64,000 nt of DNA from assembly GCF_000710615.1 (NCBI RefSeq), contig NZ_JDTH01000002.1, positions 62,001-126,000 on the forward strand. Reading direction: 5' to 3'. Shown here piece by piece: positions 53,352-61,238 of this stretch. This DNA comes from Haladaptatus cibarius D43. Lineage in GTDB: Archaea > Halobacteriota > Halobacteria > Halobacteriales > Haladaptataceae. Position numbers and translations under genes: made by a program. Within the stretch, counting starts at the first letter, position 1, and each line of letters opens with the position of its first letter. The notes under the pieces are model-generated. The model was not told the DNA's origin and ran no database searches. It worked only from the letters and a program-made list of their open reading frames with translations.

Positions 53352-54428
53352 ATGACTGGGGACGAGGCTGAACCGTTTACGTACAATGGCGGTATCGTAG
53401 AGCCGGGCGAGACGCAAAATATCCGGTACGGAATCAGTGAGACGTATCTCGGTGACCCGGTGCGCATTCCCGTAACTATCATCAACGGTGAACATCCCGG
53501 CCCGACGATTTTTCTCTCGGCGGCGGCCCACGGCGACGAACTCAACGGCATCGAAGTGGTTCGTGAAGTCGCCCACGACTGGAATCACGACGACCTGCAC
53601 GGAACCATCGTCTGTCTCCCCGTGCTGAACGTCCCCGGATTTCTCGCCCAACAGCGCTACCTCCCCATCTACGACCGCGACCTGAATCGCTCGTTCCCGG
53701 GGCGCGAGGACTCCACCAGCGCGAAGCGGATGGCCGACCAGATTTATCGCAACTTCCTCGAACCGTGTGACCTCGGTATCGATTTCCACACGTCTACGCG
53801 GGGACGAACGAACATGCTCCACGTTCGAGCGGACATGCAAGACCCGGAAGCCGCGCGCCTCGCACGGGCGTTCGGTTCGAACGTCATCATCTCATCTACC
53901 GGCCCGTCCGGAACGCTTCGCCGAGAAGTTTCGGAGGGCGGCGCGCCGACCATCACCATCGAGATGGGCGAAGCCCACCGCTTCCAGCGACATTTCATCG
54001 ACCGGGCGCTCGAAGGCGTGATGAGCGTCTTCGCGGAGTACAACATCCACCCAGACGACCCGGTAAAGTGGCCCGGTTGGCGCACGGTCATCGACGACGA
54101 GAAGGAAAAAACGTGGCTCCGCGCGGACGCGGGCGGACTGGTCGAGATGCACTACGACAGGGGGTCGCTCGTCTACGAGGGGACGCCCATCTGCACCATC
54201 ACGAACCCGTTCAAAACCGAAAACGAACACGTCGAGGCACCCTTTACCGGCCTGCTCGTGGGTGTCCTCGAAAATCCCGTCGTCTACCCCGGCAATCCGC
54301 TGTGTCACATCGTCGAACTGAACGCCGACACCCGCCGGGCGCTCAAACGTGACCGCGCACACGCGGAATCCGAGGGCGACGTGCAACCGCCGGGCTACGT
54401 GGGAACGCCGGAATCAGTGGAGCAGTAG
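53352..54428 (+). CDS. Succinylglutamate desuccinylase/aspartoacylase-family protein (long form)
   Basis: From ATG 53352 the protein has 358 residues. Zinc ligands are in AAAHGDELNGIE (HGDE) and LGIDFHTSTRG (His), and DRDLNRSFPGRE is the family's DLNRxFPG. The C-terminal domain (ADAGGLVEMHYDRGSLV and APFTGLLVGVLENPVVYPGNP) is a lipoyl-like beta barrel present in the longer group found near RimK in bacteria. It is transcribed opposite to the RimK-retropepsin gene, which suggests a shared process of adding and removing glutamyl-type groups. That link is inference. Confidence 0.87.
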   Translation: MTGDEAEPFTYNGGIVEPGETQNIRYGISETYLGDPVRIPVTIINGEHPGPTIFLSAAAHGDELNGIEVVREVAHDWNHDDLHGTIVCLPVLNVPGFLAQQRYLPIYDRDLNRSFPGREDSTSAKRMADQIYRNFLEPCDLGIDFHTSTRGRTNMLHVRADMQDPEAARLARAFGSNVIISSTGPSGTLRREVSEGGAPTITIEMGEAHRFQRHFIDRALEGVMSVFAEYNIHPDDPVKWPGWRTVIDDEKEKTWLRADAGGLVEMHYDRGSLVYEGTPICTITNPFKTENEHVEAPFTGLLVGVLENPVVYPGNPLCHIVELNADTRRALKRDRAHAESEGDVQPPGYVGTPESVEQ

Positions 54429-54528
54429 GACGGTAGAAAATCACTTCTAATCGACATTTCAATATACCGGCGAGAACGGCGGCAGGTAGTAACTTCTATT
54501 TGCCCCCGGTACCGACCATCCGACTGGA

Positions 54529-54921
54529 ATGAGTCAATCGTACAACCGGGGCCTCGTCGAGGACTTCGGCCGATGGCGGGAATTTTCGGCCGGAATGTGG
54601 GCCTGGATTTTCCACAAATTCACCGGGTGGGTGCTTATCGGCTACCTGTTCACGCATATTGCCGTGCTAAGCACGTCCACTGCGGGTCCAGAAACCTACA
54701 CCGCGACGATTCAGGGTCTCGAAAGCATATTTCTCGTCCGAGTCGGCGAAGTCGGACTGCTCGCCGTTGCCGTGTTCCATATCTTGAACGGCGTCAGACT
54801 CCTCTTCGTTGACCTCGGCATGGGACTGGAATCGCAGGACAAGAGCTTCTACGCCTCGCTCGTGGTGACCGCGGTCATCGTGCTTGCGAGTGTCCCGACC
54901 TTCATGCAGGGGGCGTTCTGA
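54529..54921 (+). CDS. sdhC: Succinate dehydrogenase cytochrome b subunit SdhC
   Basis: The 130-residue protein has three membrane helices and the SdhC pattern: [20 protein letters not shown], with His residues that can bind heme b, and [19 protein letters not shown]. It anchors succinate dehydrogenase (complex II) to the membrane and passes electrons to menaquinone. It is the first gene of sdhCDBA. Its stop overlaps the sdhD start by one base. Confidence 0.9.
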   Translation: MSQSYNRGLVEDFGRWREFSAGMWAWIFHKFTGWVLIGYLFTHIAVLSTSTAGPETYTATIQGLESIFLVRVGEVGLLAVAVFHILNGVRLLFVDLGMGLESQDKSFYASLVVTAVIVLASVPTFMQGAF

Positions 54922-55286
54922 TGGCAGAGCGATATTCGTCGTTCCAGAGCGGAAGCATGACGTGGTTCCTCCAGCGTGTCACGGCGGCGTTCCTCGTCGT
55001 GGTGCTGGCGTTCCACTTCTTCCTGCTCCATTTCGTCCACCATCCGGCGGACATCACGTTTGCGGATACGCAGGGACGGATGTCTGACTGGGGCTACTTC
55101 CTCACGATGACCCTGTTCCTCATCACGGCGACGTTCCACGGTGTGAACGGCGTCTACGCAGCCCTCGTGAACCAAGGACTGTCCGGCGGTCAGCAGACCG
55201 CCGTGAAGTGGGTGCTGGTCGTTGCTGGCCTCCTGCTCGCGGGACAGGGAACCTACGTCGCACTCGTCATGAACGGACTGATTTAA
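54921..55286 (+). CDS. sdhD: Succinate dehydrogenase membrane anchor SdhD
   Basis: The 121-residue protein has three membrane helices, starting with [19 protein letters not shown] and AAFLVVVLAFHFFLLHFVHH. ITATFHGVNGVYAAL carries the conserved His of the quinone-site region. It is the second membrane anchor of complex II. It lies directly between sdhC (one base overlap) and sdhB (start follows its stop without a gap). Confidence 0.9.
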   Translation: MAERYSSFQSGSMTWFLQRVTAAFLVVVLAFHFFLLHFVHHPADITFADTQGRMSDWGYFLTMTLFLITATFHGVNGVYAALVNQGLSGGQQTAVKWVLVVAGLLLAGQGTYVALVMNGLI

Positions 55287-56165
55287 ATGAGCACGCAAGT
55301 ACCCGAAAAAGCCGAATCAGAGACCGAATCCGAAACCGAACCGGAGCGCACAGAAACCCCCGGTGACCGCAGACGGGCCGAAAAACGCGCCCGACAGCAG
55401 GAATCAACCGAGGTGCAGGAGACGACCGAGACGGAAGAAGAGTCAATTCACCTCAAGGTGTTCCGCTACGACCCCGAAATCGAGGGGAAGATGGAACCCC
55501 GATTCGACGACTTCCACGTTCCCTTCACGAAGGGAATGACCGTCTTGGACGCGCTCATGCTGGCGCGCGACCGATTCGACACGACGCTGACGTTCCGTCA
55601 CTCGTGCCGTCAGGCCATCTGTGGCAGTGACGCGCTGTTCATCAACGGCACCCAGCGACTGGGTTGCAAGACCCAGATTTCGGACTTGGAAGAGCCAGTT
55701 CGCGTGGAACCGCTCCCGCACGCCGAAGTCGTCAAAGACCTCGTCGTGGACATGGAGCATTTCTACGACCAGATGCACGCGGTGGAGCCGTATTTCCAGA
55801 CGAACGAGGCTCCGAGCGACGAACTCCAAGAACAGCATCAGACGCGCGAAAACCGCGAGAAAGTGAAGATGTCCACGCGCTGTATCTGGTGTGGTGCGTG
55901 TATGTCCTCGTGTAACATCGCGGCAGGAGACAACGAATATCTCGGCCCGGCGGCGCTGAACAAGGCGTTCCGATTCGCCATGGACGAGCGCGAAGGCGAG
56001 GATATGCGCGAACACCGTTTCAAAATTCTCGACCAAGAACACGGCGTCTGGCGCTGTCAGACCCAGTTCTCCTGTACGAACGTCTGTCCGAAAGACATCC
56101 CGCTGACCGAGCACATTCAGGAACTCAAACGCTCGGCAGTGAAGAACAACCTCAAGTTCTGGTAA
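55287..56165 (+). CDS. sdhB: Succinate dehydrogenase iron-sulfur subunit SdhB
   Basis: The 292-residue protein carries the three clusters of complex II. The [2Fe-2S] ligands are in HSCRQAICGSDALFINGTQRLGC, where Asp replaces the third Cys, as in E. coli SdhB. CIWCGACMSSC and CQTQFSCTNVCPKDIP supply the [4Fe-4S] and [3Fe-4S] sites. An extra N-terminal tail of about 50 residues, very rich in Glu and Thr (ESETESETEPERTETPGD), precedes the ferredoxin-like domain. It transfers electrons from SdhA to the membrane part. Confidence 0.94.
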   Translation: MSTQVPEKAESETESETEPERTETPGDRRRAEKRARQQESTEVQETTETEEESIHLKVFRYDPEIEGKMEPRFDDFHVPFTKGMTVLDALMLARDRFDTTLTFRHSCRQAICGSDALFINGTQRLGCKTQISDLEEPVRVEPLPHAEVVKDLVVDMEHFYDQMHAVEPYFQTNEAPSDELQEQHQTRENREKVKMSTRCIWCGACMSSCNIAAGDNEYLGPAALNKAFRFAMDEREGEDMREHRFKILDQEHGVWRCQTQFSCTNVCPKDIPLTEHIQELKRSAVKNNLKFW

Positions 56166-56181
56166 GCCTAATTTAGCAACA

Positions 56182-58014
56182 ATGTACGAACACGACGTAA
56201 TCGTCGTCGGTGCGGGCGGTGCGGGACTTCGCGCGGCCATCGCGGCCCACGAAGAGGGCGCGGACGTTGCCCTCGTCACGAAGCTTCACCCCGTGCGAAG
56301 CCACACCGGCGCGGCGGAAGGCGGTATCAACGCGGCGATTCGAGACGGCGACTCGTGGGAAGACCACGCCTACGACACGATGAAGGGGTCTGACTATCTC
56401 GGTGACGCCCCGGCAATCGAAACGCTGTGTCAGGACAGTCCGAAAGAAACCATCCAACTCGAACACTGGGGAATGGCATTCTCGCGCGAAGAGGACGGAA
56501 GCGTCTCCCAGCGACCGTTCGGTGGCCTCTCGTTCCCACGAACGACCTACGCGGGGGCGGAGACGGGACACCACCTGCTCCACACGATGTACGAGCAAGT
56601 CGTCAAACGCGGCATTCAGGTGTACGACGAGTGGTACGTTTCCCGACTCGCTGTCACGAACCACGACGACCCCACAGAGCGCGACTGCCACGGCGTCATC
56701 GCCTACGACATCAAATCGGGCGAGGTGCAGGGCTTCACGGCCAAAAACGGCGTCATCCTGGCGACCGGCGGACTCGGACAGGTCTTCGACCACACGACGA
56801 ATGCCGTGGCGAACACCGGCGACGGGGCCGCGATGGCCTACCGCGCTGGCGTCCCGCTGGAGGACATGGAGTTCATCCAGTTTCACCCGACGACGCTTCC
56901 TTCGACTGGAGTGCTGATTTCCGAAGGTGTGCGCGGTGAGGGTGGTATCCTCTACAACAGCGAGGGAGAACGGTTCATGTTCGAACACGGCTACGCGAAC
57001 AACGAGGGGGAACTCGCGTCCCGCGACGTGGTCGCCCGCGCCGAACTGACCGAAGTGAACAACGGACGGGGCGTCAACGACGAGTACGTCCACCTCGACA
57101 TGCGCCACCTCGGGGAGGAGCGCATCACCGACCGCCTCGAAAACATCCTCCACCTCGCGGAGGACTTCGAGGGCGTCAATGCGCTCGAAGAACCGATGCC
57201 CGTCAAACCCGGCCAGCACTACGCCATGGGCGGCGTCGAAACGGACGAAAACGGCGAAACCTGCATCTCTGGGCTGTACGCCGCGGGCGAATGCGCCTGC
57301 GTGTCGGTTCACGGCGCGAACCGACTCGGCGGGAACGCCCTGCCCGAACTCATCGTCTTCGGTGCGCGCGCGGGTCGCCACGCCGCAGGGAAAGACCTCG
57401 GCGAGCCTGAAATCACGACCGGCAAGACCGAGGACAGCGAACTCGGCCAAGTCGATACGCCCGTCGAACCCGGTGCAGTCGGCACGCCGGAAGACGCAGT
57501 GGCGGACGGCGGAACCGCGGTTACCGAACCGTCACAGACCGTCGAAACCGCGCTCGAAGCCGAGCGCGCTCGCGTCGAGAACCTCATCGAGAAGGACGAA
57601 GGCGTCCAGCAGGCCGAACTGCGCGCCAAACTCCAGAAGTCGATGACCCAGAACGTCAACGTCTTCCGGAACGAAGACGGCCTCAAGCAGGCGCTCCGCG
57701 ACATCCGCGACGTGCGCGAGGAGTTCGAGAACGTCTACGTCAACGACCCGTCGCGGACGTTCAACACCGACCTCATCCACACCATCGAGATGCGCAACCT
57801 CATCGACCTCGCGGAGGCCATCACCCTCGGCGCACTCGCCCGCGACGAGTTCCGTGGTGCCCACTGGCGACAGGAACATCAGGAGCGCAGGGACGAAAAC
57901 TGGCTCAAACACACGCTCCTCTCGTGGAACAACGGCACGCCTGAACTCTGGTTCAAGCCGTCCATCCTCGAAGGTGCGGAGAAGAAGTACGAACCGAAGA
58001 TTCGAAGCTACTAA
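56182..58014 (+). CDS. sdhA: Succinate dehydrogenase flavoprotein SdhA
   Basis: The 610-residue FAD subunit oxidises succinate to fumarate. It starts MYEHDVIVVGAGGAGLRAAI, the FAD-binding loop. VRSHTGAAEGGINAA contains the His for covalent FAD attachment. FHPTTLPSTGVLISEG, MRHLGEERI and the C-terminal AVEPF-region equivalents EMRNLIDLAEAITLGAL follow. An insert near 400-440 (EPGAVGTPEDAVADGG) is Asp/Glu/Ala-rich. It lies 16 bases after sdhB. T-rich bases after the stop may end the operon transcript. Confidence 0.95.
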   Translation: MYEHDVIVVGAGGAGLRAAIAAHEEGADVALVTKLHPVRSHTGAAEGGINAAIRDGDSWEDHAYDTMKGSDYLGDAPAIETLCQDSPKETIQLEHWGMAFSREEDGSVSQRPFGGLSFPRTTYAGAETGHHLLHTMYEQVVKRGIQVYDEWYVSRLAVTNHDDPTERDCHGVIAYDIKSGEVQGFTAKNGVILATGGLGQVFDHTTNAVANTGDGAAMAYRAGVPLEDMEFIQFHPTTLPSTGVLISEGVRGEGGILYNSEGERFMFEHGYANNEGELASRDVVARAELTEVNNGRGVNDEYVHLDMRHLGEERITDRLENILHLAEDFEGVNALEEPMPVKPGQHYAMGGVETDENGETCISGLYAAGECACVSVHGANRLGGNALPELIVFGARAGRHAAGKDLGEPEITTGKTEDSELGQVDTPVEPGAVGTPEDAVADGGTAVTEPSQTVETALEAERARVENLIEKDEGVQQAELRAKLQKSMTQNVNVFRNEDGLKQALRDIRDVREEFENVYVNDPSRTFNTDLIHTIEMRNLIDLAEAITLGALARDEFRGAHWRQEHQERRDENWLKHTLLSWNNGTPELWFKPSILEGAEKKYEPKIRSY

Positions 58015-58141
58015 GTTCGACTTTTTCGGTGTTTTGGTGGTTTCACCATATTTTGAATTTTTGCTTCGGTGAGCGTTTGAATAACAATTTTGGGTTTGGA
58101 AGTTCTTGCATTCGTTTTGACTTGGTAGTTTTGCAACTGCC

Positions 58142-58486
58142 GACTCCAAGTCACGCCCTCGCTCGTCATTCGCTCCTTACAGTCGCTTATTCCTCGCTTC
58201 GCCCGTTGCCACCAGGACAGCAAGAGGGCCGAGTGCGTCGCACTCGGCCCTCAACTGATTGCTCGGCTTTCCGCCGTAGGTTGGAAAATAAGTTTCCGAA
58301 AAAACGGCTGGTCGGTCTTGGGTTGGGCGGGCAGGCCGCTGGCCTGCCCGCCCTGCTGACCTGGTGTCTCGAAAACGCAGAGCGTTTTCAACGGCAGGAA
58401 AGAGCGTGTCTCTTTCCGTGGATACGGGCGAACGAGGAGTGAGCGACTGCAAGGAGCGAGTGACGAGGGAGGGTGGGTTTGGAGTC
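58142..58486. repeat. Noncoding hairpin mosaic element C
   Basis: The 345-base span is bounded by GACTCCAA at 58142-58149 and TTGGAGTC at 58479-58486, inside a longer imperfect inverted repeat with TGCAA on both outer sides. It contains at least four perfect stem-loops: 58224-58237/58239-58252 (14 bp), 58325-58337/58341-58353 (13 bp), 58371-58378/58382-58389 (8 bp) and 58397-58404/58410-58417 (8 bp). It shares only the ends with elements A and B. The gap 58015-58601 has no credible gene. Confidence 0.78.
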
Positions 58487-58601
58487 GGGAATTGCAATCG
58501 ATTACCACACAAAGCACCGACTATCCATTGTGAAAACCTACAATCGCAGTTTCAAGCGTAACCGAAAACACGGCTACAGTTCGCCAATCCTCTTTTAGTC
58601 G

Positions 58602-58792
58602 CTAGCCCGAGATTCCGAGTTTGGTCAGTAGATCGACGGTCCACCCCATCGTTTCGACGATGAGGTATCCGAGGTAGATGCCGATGATGCCGGGGAGTTT
58701 TGGCGGGCGGGAATCGGCACGCCGAGGGAGTGAAACAGTCCCCCGGTGATGACGCCGGTCAGCAGTGCAAGCACCGTCAGTGTGAGATTCAT
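58602..58792 (-). pseudogene. XapX-family small membrane protein, one-base frameshift
   Basis: From ATG 58792 the minus strand reads MNLTLTVLALLTGVITGGLF, then HSLGVPIPA, before the frame breaks. The next frame continues PPKLPGIIGIYLGYLIVETMG and ends at 58602. The joined product, with GVPIPAPPKLPGIIGIYLGY, is a typical XapX (DUF1427) protein of about 63 residues with two membrane helices. A single C missing from a short run (58705-58707 on the plus strand as GGG) explains the break. Sequencing error or true decay cannot be separated. Confidence 0.75.
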
Positions 58793-58834
58793 TGTGAATC
58801 CTCTGCGGACAGCGCAGTAAAAAGTAGTTTGGAG

Positions 58835-58957
58835 TTAGCGCCACTGCGAGATGACCTGCGATTCCGAGGCCGGCATCGAAATCCACGCCTCATCTCGTGT
58901 CACGTCCGCGATGACGGCGAGTTCATCCCCATTCTCGTCTTCGTCTAGTGCGAACAT
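58835..58957 (-). CDS. Small acidic haloarchaeal protein (DUF7556-like)
   Basis: A 40-residue frame from ATG 58957 reads MFALDEDENGDELAVIADVT, then DEAWISMPASESQVISQWR. The core VIADVTRDEAW..P resembles a family of very small haloarchaeal proteins that I recall as DUF7556. Further upstream the same frame stays open without ATG or GTG (..DDFEAQVPDDEV), while a neighbouring frame starts MVIYSELDTLS at about 59027, so a frameshift may also affect this gene. Function is unknown. Confidence 0.45.
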   Translation of the reverse strand: MFALDEDENGDELAVIADVTRDEAWISMPASESQVISQWR

Positions 58958-59078
58958 GACTTCGTCGTCGGGAACCTGTGCCTCGAAATCGTCGGCTGAG
59001 CGTGTCCAATTCAGAGTAAATCACCATCGTTCGACTCGACCTTCGGCAAGGCAAGCAGACGACTATGGTGCCGTCTCA

Positions 59079-59211
59079 TACTTTGTTATGTCCCGCCTGC
59101 AACCCTACAGGGAGTGATTGTAATCCCGTGAAAGCGAGGTATTCCGGAGCAACGAACCGATAGCGGCGGTTCGAACCGTCGCCGAGGGAGTACGCGCAGG
59201 ATAACAAAGTA
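59079..59211. repeat. Inverted-repeat-bounded noncoding stretch
   Basis: TACTTTGTTAT at 59079-59089 and ATAACAAAGTA at 59201-59211 are perfect 11-base inverted repeats 133 bases apart, with GTCCCGCCTGC and GCGCAGG just inside. A small hairpin around GGTTCGAACC lies near 59168-59178. No gene is credible in 58958-59311. It could be a tiny MITE-like element or a structured RNA, and no direct-repeat target site was recognised. Confidence 0.45.
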
Positions 59212-59311
59212 CCATCGAGGAATATCCGAGTCACGGACTGATTTCGATGGTGTTTAGAGAACCAAAGACGGGACAGCACCGCGCGAAGACCGACGGTCGT
59301 TCGGGAACGAC

Positions 59312-60364
59312 ATGAGCCACGGAGCGAACGATTCGTGGTGGGCGAAACTCGCGCGCCCGGTACTTGAATTACCCCTCGACCTCGCGTTTCTCGGAACCGC
59401 AGTTGCGCTGGCCGCGTTCCCGCTCTATCAATCCGAAATTCATGGGACGCCGCTCGCCGCGGCGCTGGGACTTCCGGTCGCGCTATTTGCGCCGGGCTAC
59501 GCCGTCGTTTCGCTCCTGTTTCCCGGGAACGGGCCGTCGCGTCGTTCGGCCCGTTCTCTTCCGAATCGGCTTCGACGCGGCGGAATTACCGTAGGCGAGC
59601 GACTCGCGCTTTCGTTCGGCGTCAGTCTTAGCCTCCTCCCGCTGTTCGGTCTGGCACTCTCACTCGCTGGATTTTCATTCACGCTGTTTACCGTCCTCTT
59701 CGGCCTCGTTTCGCTCACGCTCGGTGTGACGGTTCTCGCAGTGATTCGCCGCCTCACTACGCACGCTGACGACCGGTTTTCCGTCTCGATTCGCGGCGGC
59801 GCTTCCCGACTCCACAGTTCCCTCTTCGACGCCGAAACCGGTGCGGATGTCGCCCTCAACATCGTTCTCGCGCTGTCCGTGGTCGTCGCACTGTCGGCAG
59901 TCGGCTACGCGTTCGTCGCGCCACAGGACGGCGAGCAGTTTTCCCAGCTGTCCCTGCTCACGCAAACCGACGACGGCGAGTTCGTCGCGGAGAACTACCC
60001 GGAATCGTTCACGCCGGGTGAGACGCAACCGGTGTACGTCTCGGTAGCGAACCACGAAGAAGAGCGAGTCGAATACACCGTCGTCGCGGAACTTCAGCGC
60101 GTCGAACAGCGACCTGACGGGAGCGCGCGCATCGTCGAAGAGGAGGGACTGGAGCGATTCGACCAGCGCGTTCCGGCGGGCGAATCGTGGCGAACCCAAC
60201 ACGACATCGCGCCGACGATGGCCGGTGACAACCTCCGGGTGGTATACCTGCTCTACACGGGCGACCCGCCGACCGACCCGACCATCGAAAACGCGGACGA
60301 ACACGCCTACATCTGGATAACCGTCGGTGTGAACGAGACCGAAACTACCACCGAGGCGGAATAA
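59312..60364 (+). CDS. DUF1616-family membrane protein
   Basis: The 350-residue protein has five membrane helices in its first 210 residues, with LDLAFLGTAVALAAFPLYQ, LGLPVALFAPGYAVVSLLFPG, and VGERLALSFGVSLSLLPLFGLAL, the conserved DUF1616 pattern. The exposed C-terminal domain (about 225-350) is beta-rich and contains the family's YVSVANHEEERVEYTVVAEL and MAGDNLRVVYLLYTGDPP. In haloarchaea and methanogens DUF1616 genes lie near surface polysaccharide or glycosylation genes. The stop overlaps the next start. Confidence 0.85.
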   Translation: MSHGANDSWWAKLARPVLELPLDLAFLGTAVALAAFPLYQSEIHGTPLAAALGLPVALFAPGYAVVSLLFPGNGPSRRSARSLPNRLRRGGITVGERLALSFGVSLSLLPLFGLALSLAGFSFTLFTVLFGLVSLTLGVTVLAVIRRLTTHADDRFSVSIRGGASRLHSSLFDAETGADVALNIVLALSVVVALSAVGYAFVAPQDGEQFSQLSLLTQTDDGEFVAENYPESFTPGETQPVYVSVANHEEERVEYTVVAELQRVEQRPDGSARIVEEEGLERFDQRVPAGESWRTQHDIAPTMAGDNLRVVYLLYTGDPPTDPTIENADEHAYIWITVGVNETETTTEAE

Positions 60365-60945
60365 TGTGGCCGTGGGAACACCTCGCGTTCGGCTATCTGG
60401 CCTACTCGGCTTCGAGGCGGCTCGTCACCGGAAAACCGCCGCGGAGCGACGCGGTCGTCGCTCTCGGAATCGCAACACAACTGCCCGACCTCGTGGACAA
60501 GCCCCTCGCGTGGACGCTTTCGATTCTTCCGAGCGGGCACTCGCTGGCCCATTCGCTGCTGACCGCGCTCCCGCTTTCTGCGGTCGCGCTGGTTTTGGCC
60601 CACCGCGCCCGTCGAACAGACATCGGCGTGGCGTTCACGGTTGGCTACCTCTCACACCTCGCTGGCGACATCATCTACCCGATTGCGGTCGGCAAAGACC
60701 CCGCACCGGGATTTCTGCTGTGGCCCCTCGTCTCCGTTCCGCAAGACCAGTCGAGTCTCGGCTTTTTGGCCCGGTTTCGCCAATACTTCGGCGACTACCT
60801 CACCTACCTGAACGACCCCGAGATTCAGAGCTATCTCGCACTCGAACTCGGCCTCCTGTTCTTCGTCTTCTTCCTGTGGCTAGTCGATGGGATGCCCGGC
60901 GTCCCGCGGAAAATTGTCCGTTACGCGCCGGTAATCGGTCGTTGA
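60364..60945 (+). CDS. Membrane-bound metal-dependent hydrolase (YdjM/LexA-binding type)
   Basis: The 193-residue protein has four membrane helices and conserved polar residues in them: MWPWEHLAFGYLAYS, ATQLPDLVDKPLAW, GHSLAHSLLTALPL and SHLAGDIIYP. The His/Asp pattern (H..., PDLxDKP, HSxxHS, H..xD) matches the YdjM family, annotated as membrane-bound metal-dependent hydrolases. The substrate is unknown. It overlaps the DUF1616 gene by one base and is probably co-translated with it. Confidence 0.82.
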   Translation: MWPWEHLAFGYLAYSASRRLVTGKPPRSDAVVALGIATQLPDLVDKPLAWTLSILPSGHSLAHSLLTALPLSAVALVLAHRARRTDIGVAFTVGYLSHLAGDIIYPIAVGKDPAPGFLLWPLVSVPQDQSSLGFLARFRQYFGDYLTYLNDPEIQSYLALELGLLFFVFFLWLVDGMPGVPRKIVRYAPVIGR

Positions 60946-60971
60946 TAACGGATTTTAAAACAAACTGTCGG

Positions 60972-61199
60972 CTATTCTTCCGGTAGTCTCGTTCCGCAGT
61001 GCTGACAAATATTGTCGTTACGGTCGATTTTCTTCCCACAGGTGGGACAGCCGTTCCACGACAGTCCATCGATTTGCACTGAAGACAGTCCGAGCGCGAC
61101 GAGAAGAAATCCGGCGATAAAAACACCGACCGGCCCGAACGAGATTCCAATCGACCACGCAATCAGTGCGAGGCCTGCCGCCACGAGTGGGTTTTCCAT
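60972..61199 (-). CDS. Small membrane protein with zinc ribbon
   Basis: The 75-residue protein has an N-terminal hydrophobic part with two helices (MENPLVAAGLALIAWSIGIS and GVFIAGFLLVALGLS) and a C-terminal zinc ribbon: NGCPTCGKKIDRNDNICQHCG. This helix-plus-ribbon layout is common among small haloarchaeal membrane proteins of unknown role. It is convergent with the preceding hydrolase gene. Confidence 0.75.
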   Translation of the reverse strand: MENPLVAAGLALIAWSIGISFGPVGVFIAGFLLVALGLSSVQIDGLSWNGCPTCGKKIDRNDNICQHCGTRLPEE

Positions 61200-61238
61200 A
61201 CGTGGTCGCTGTGACGGATAAACAAAAATTTTGTCAGT

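Noticed and set aside
59160-59190. tRNA-like GGTTCGAACC T-arm
   Set aside because: No acceptor or anticodon arm can be placed around it with correct spacing, so it is only a small hairpin.
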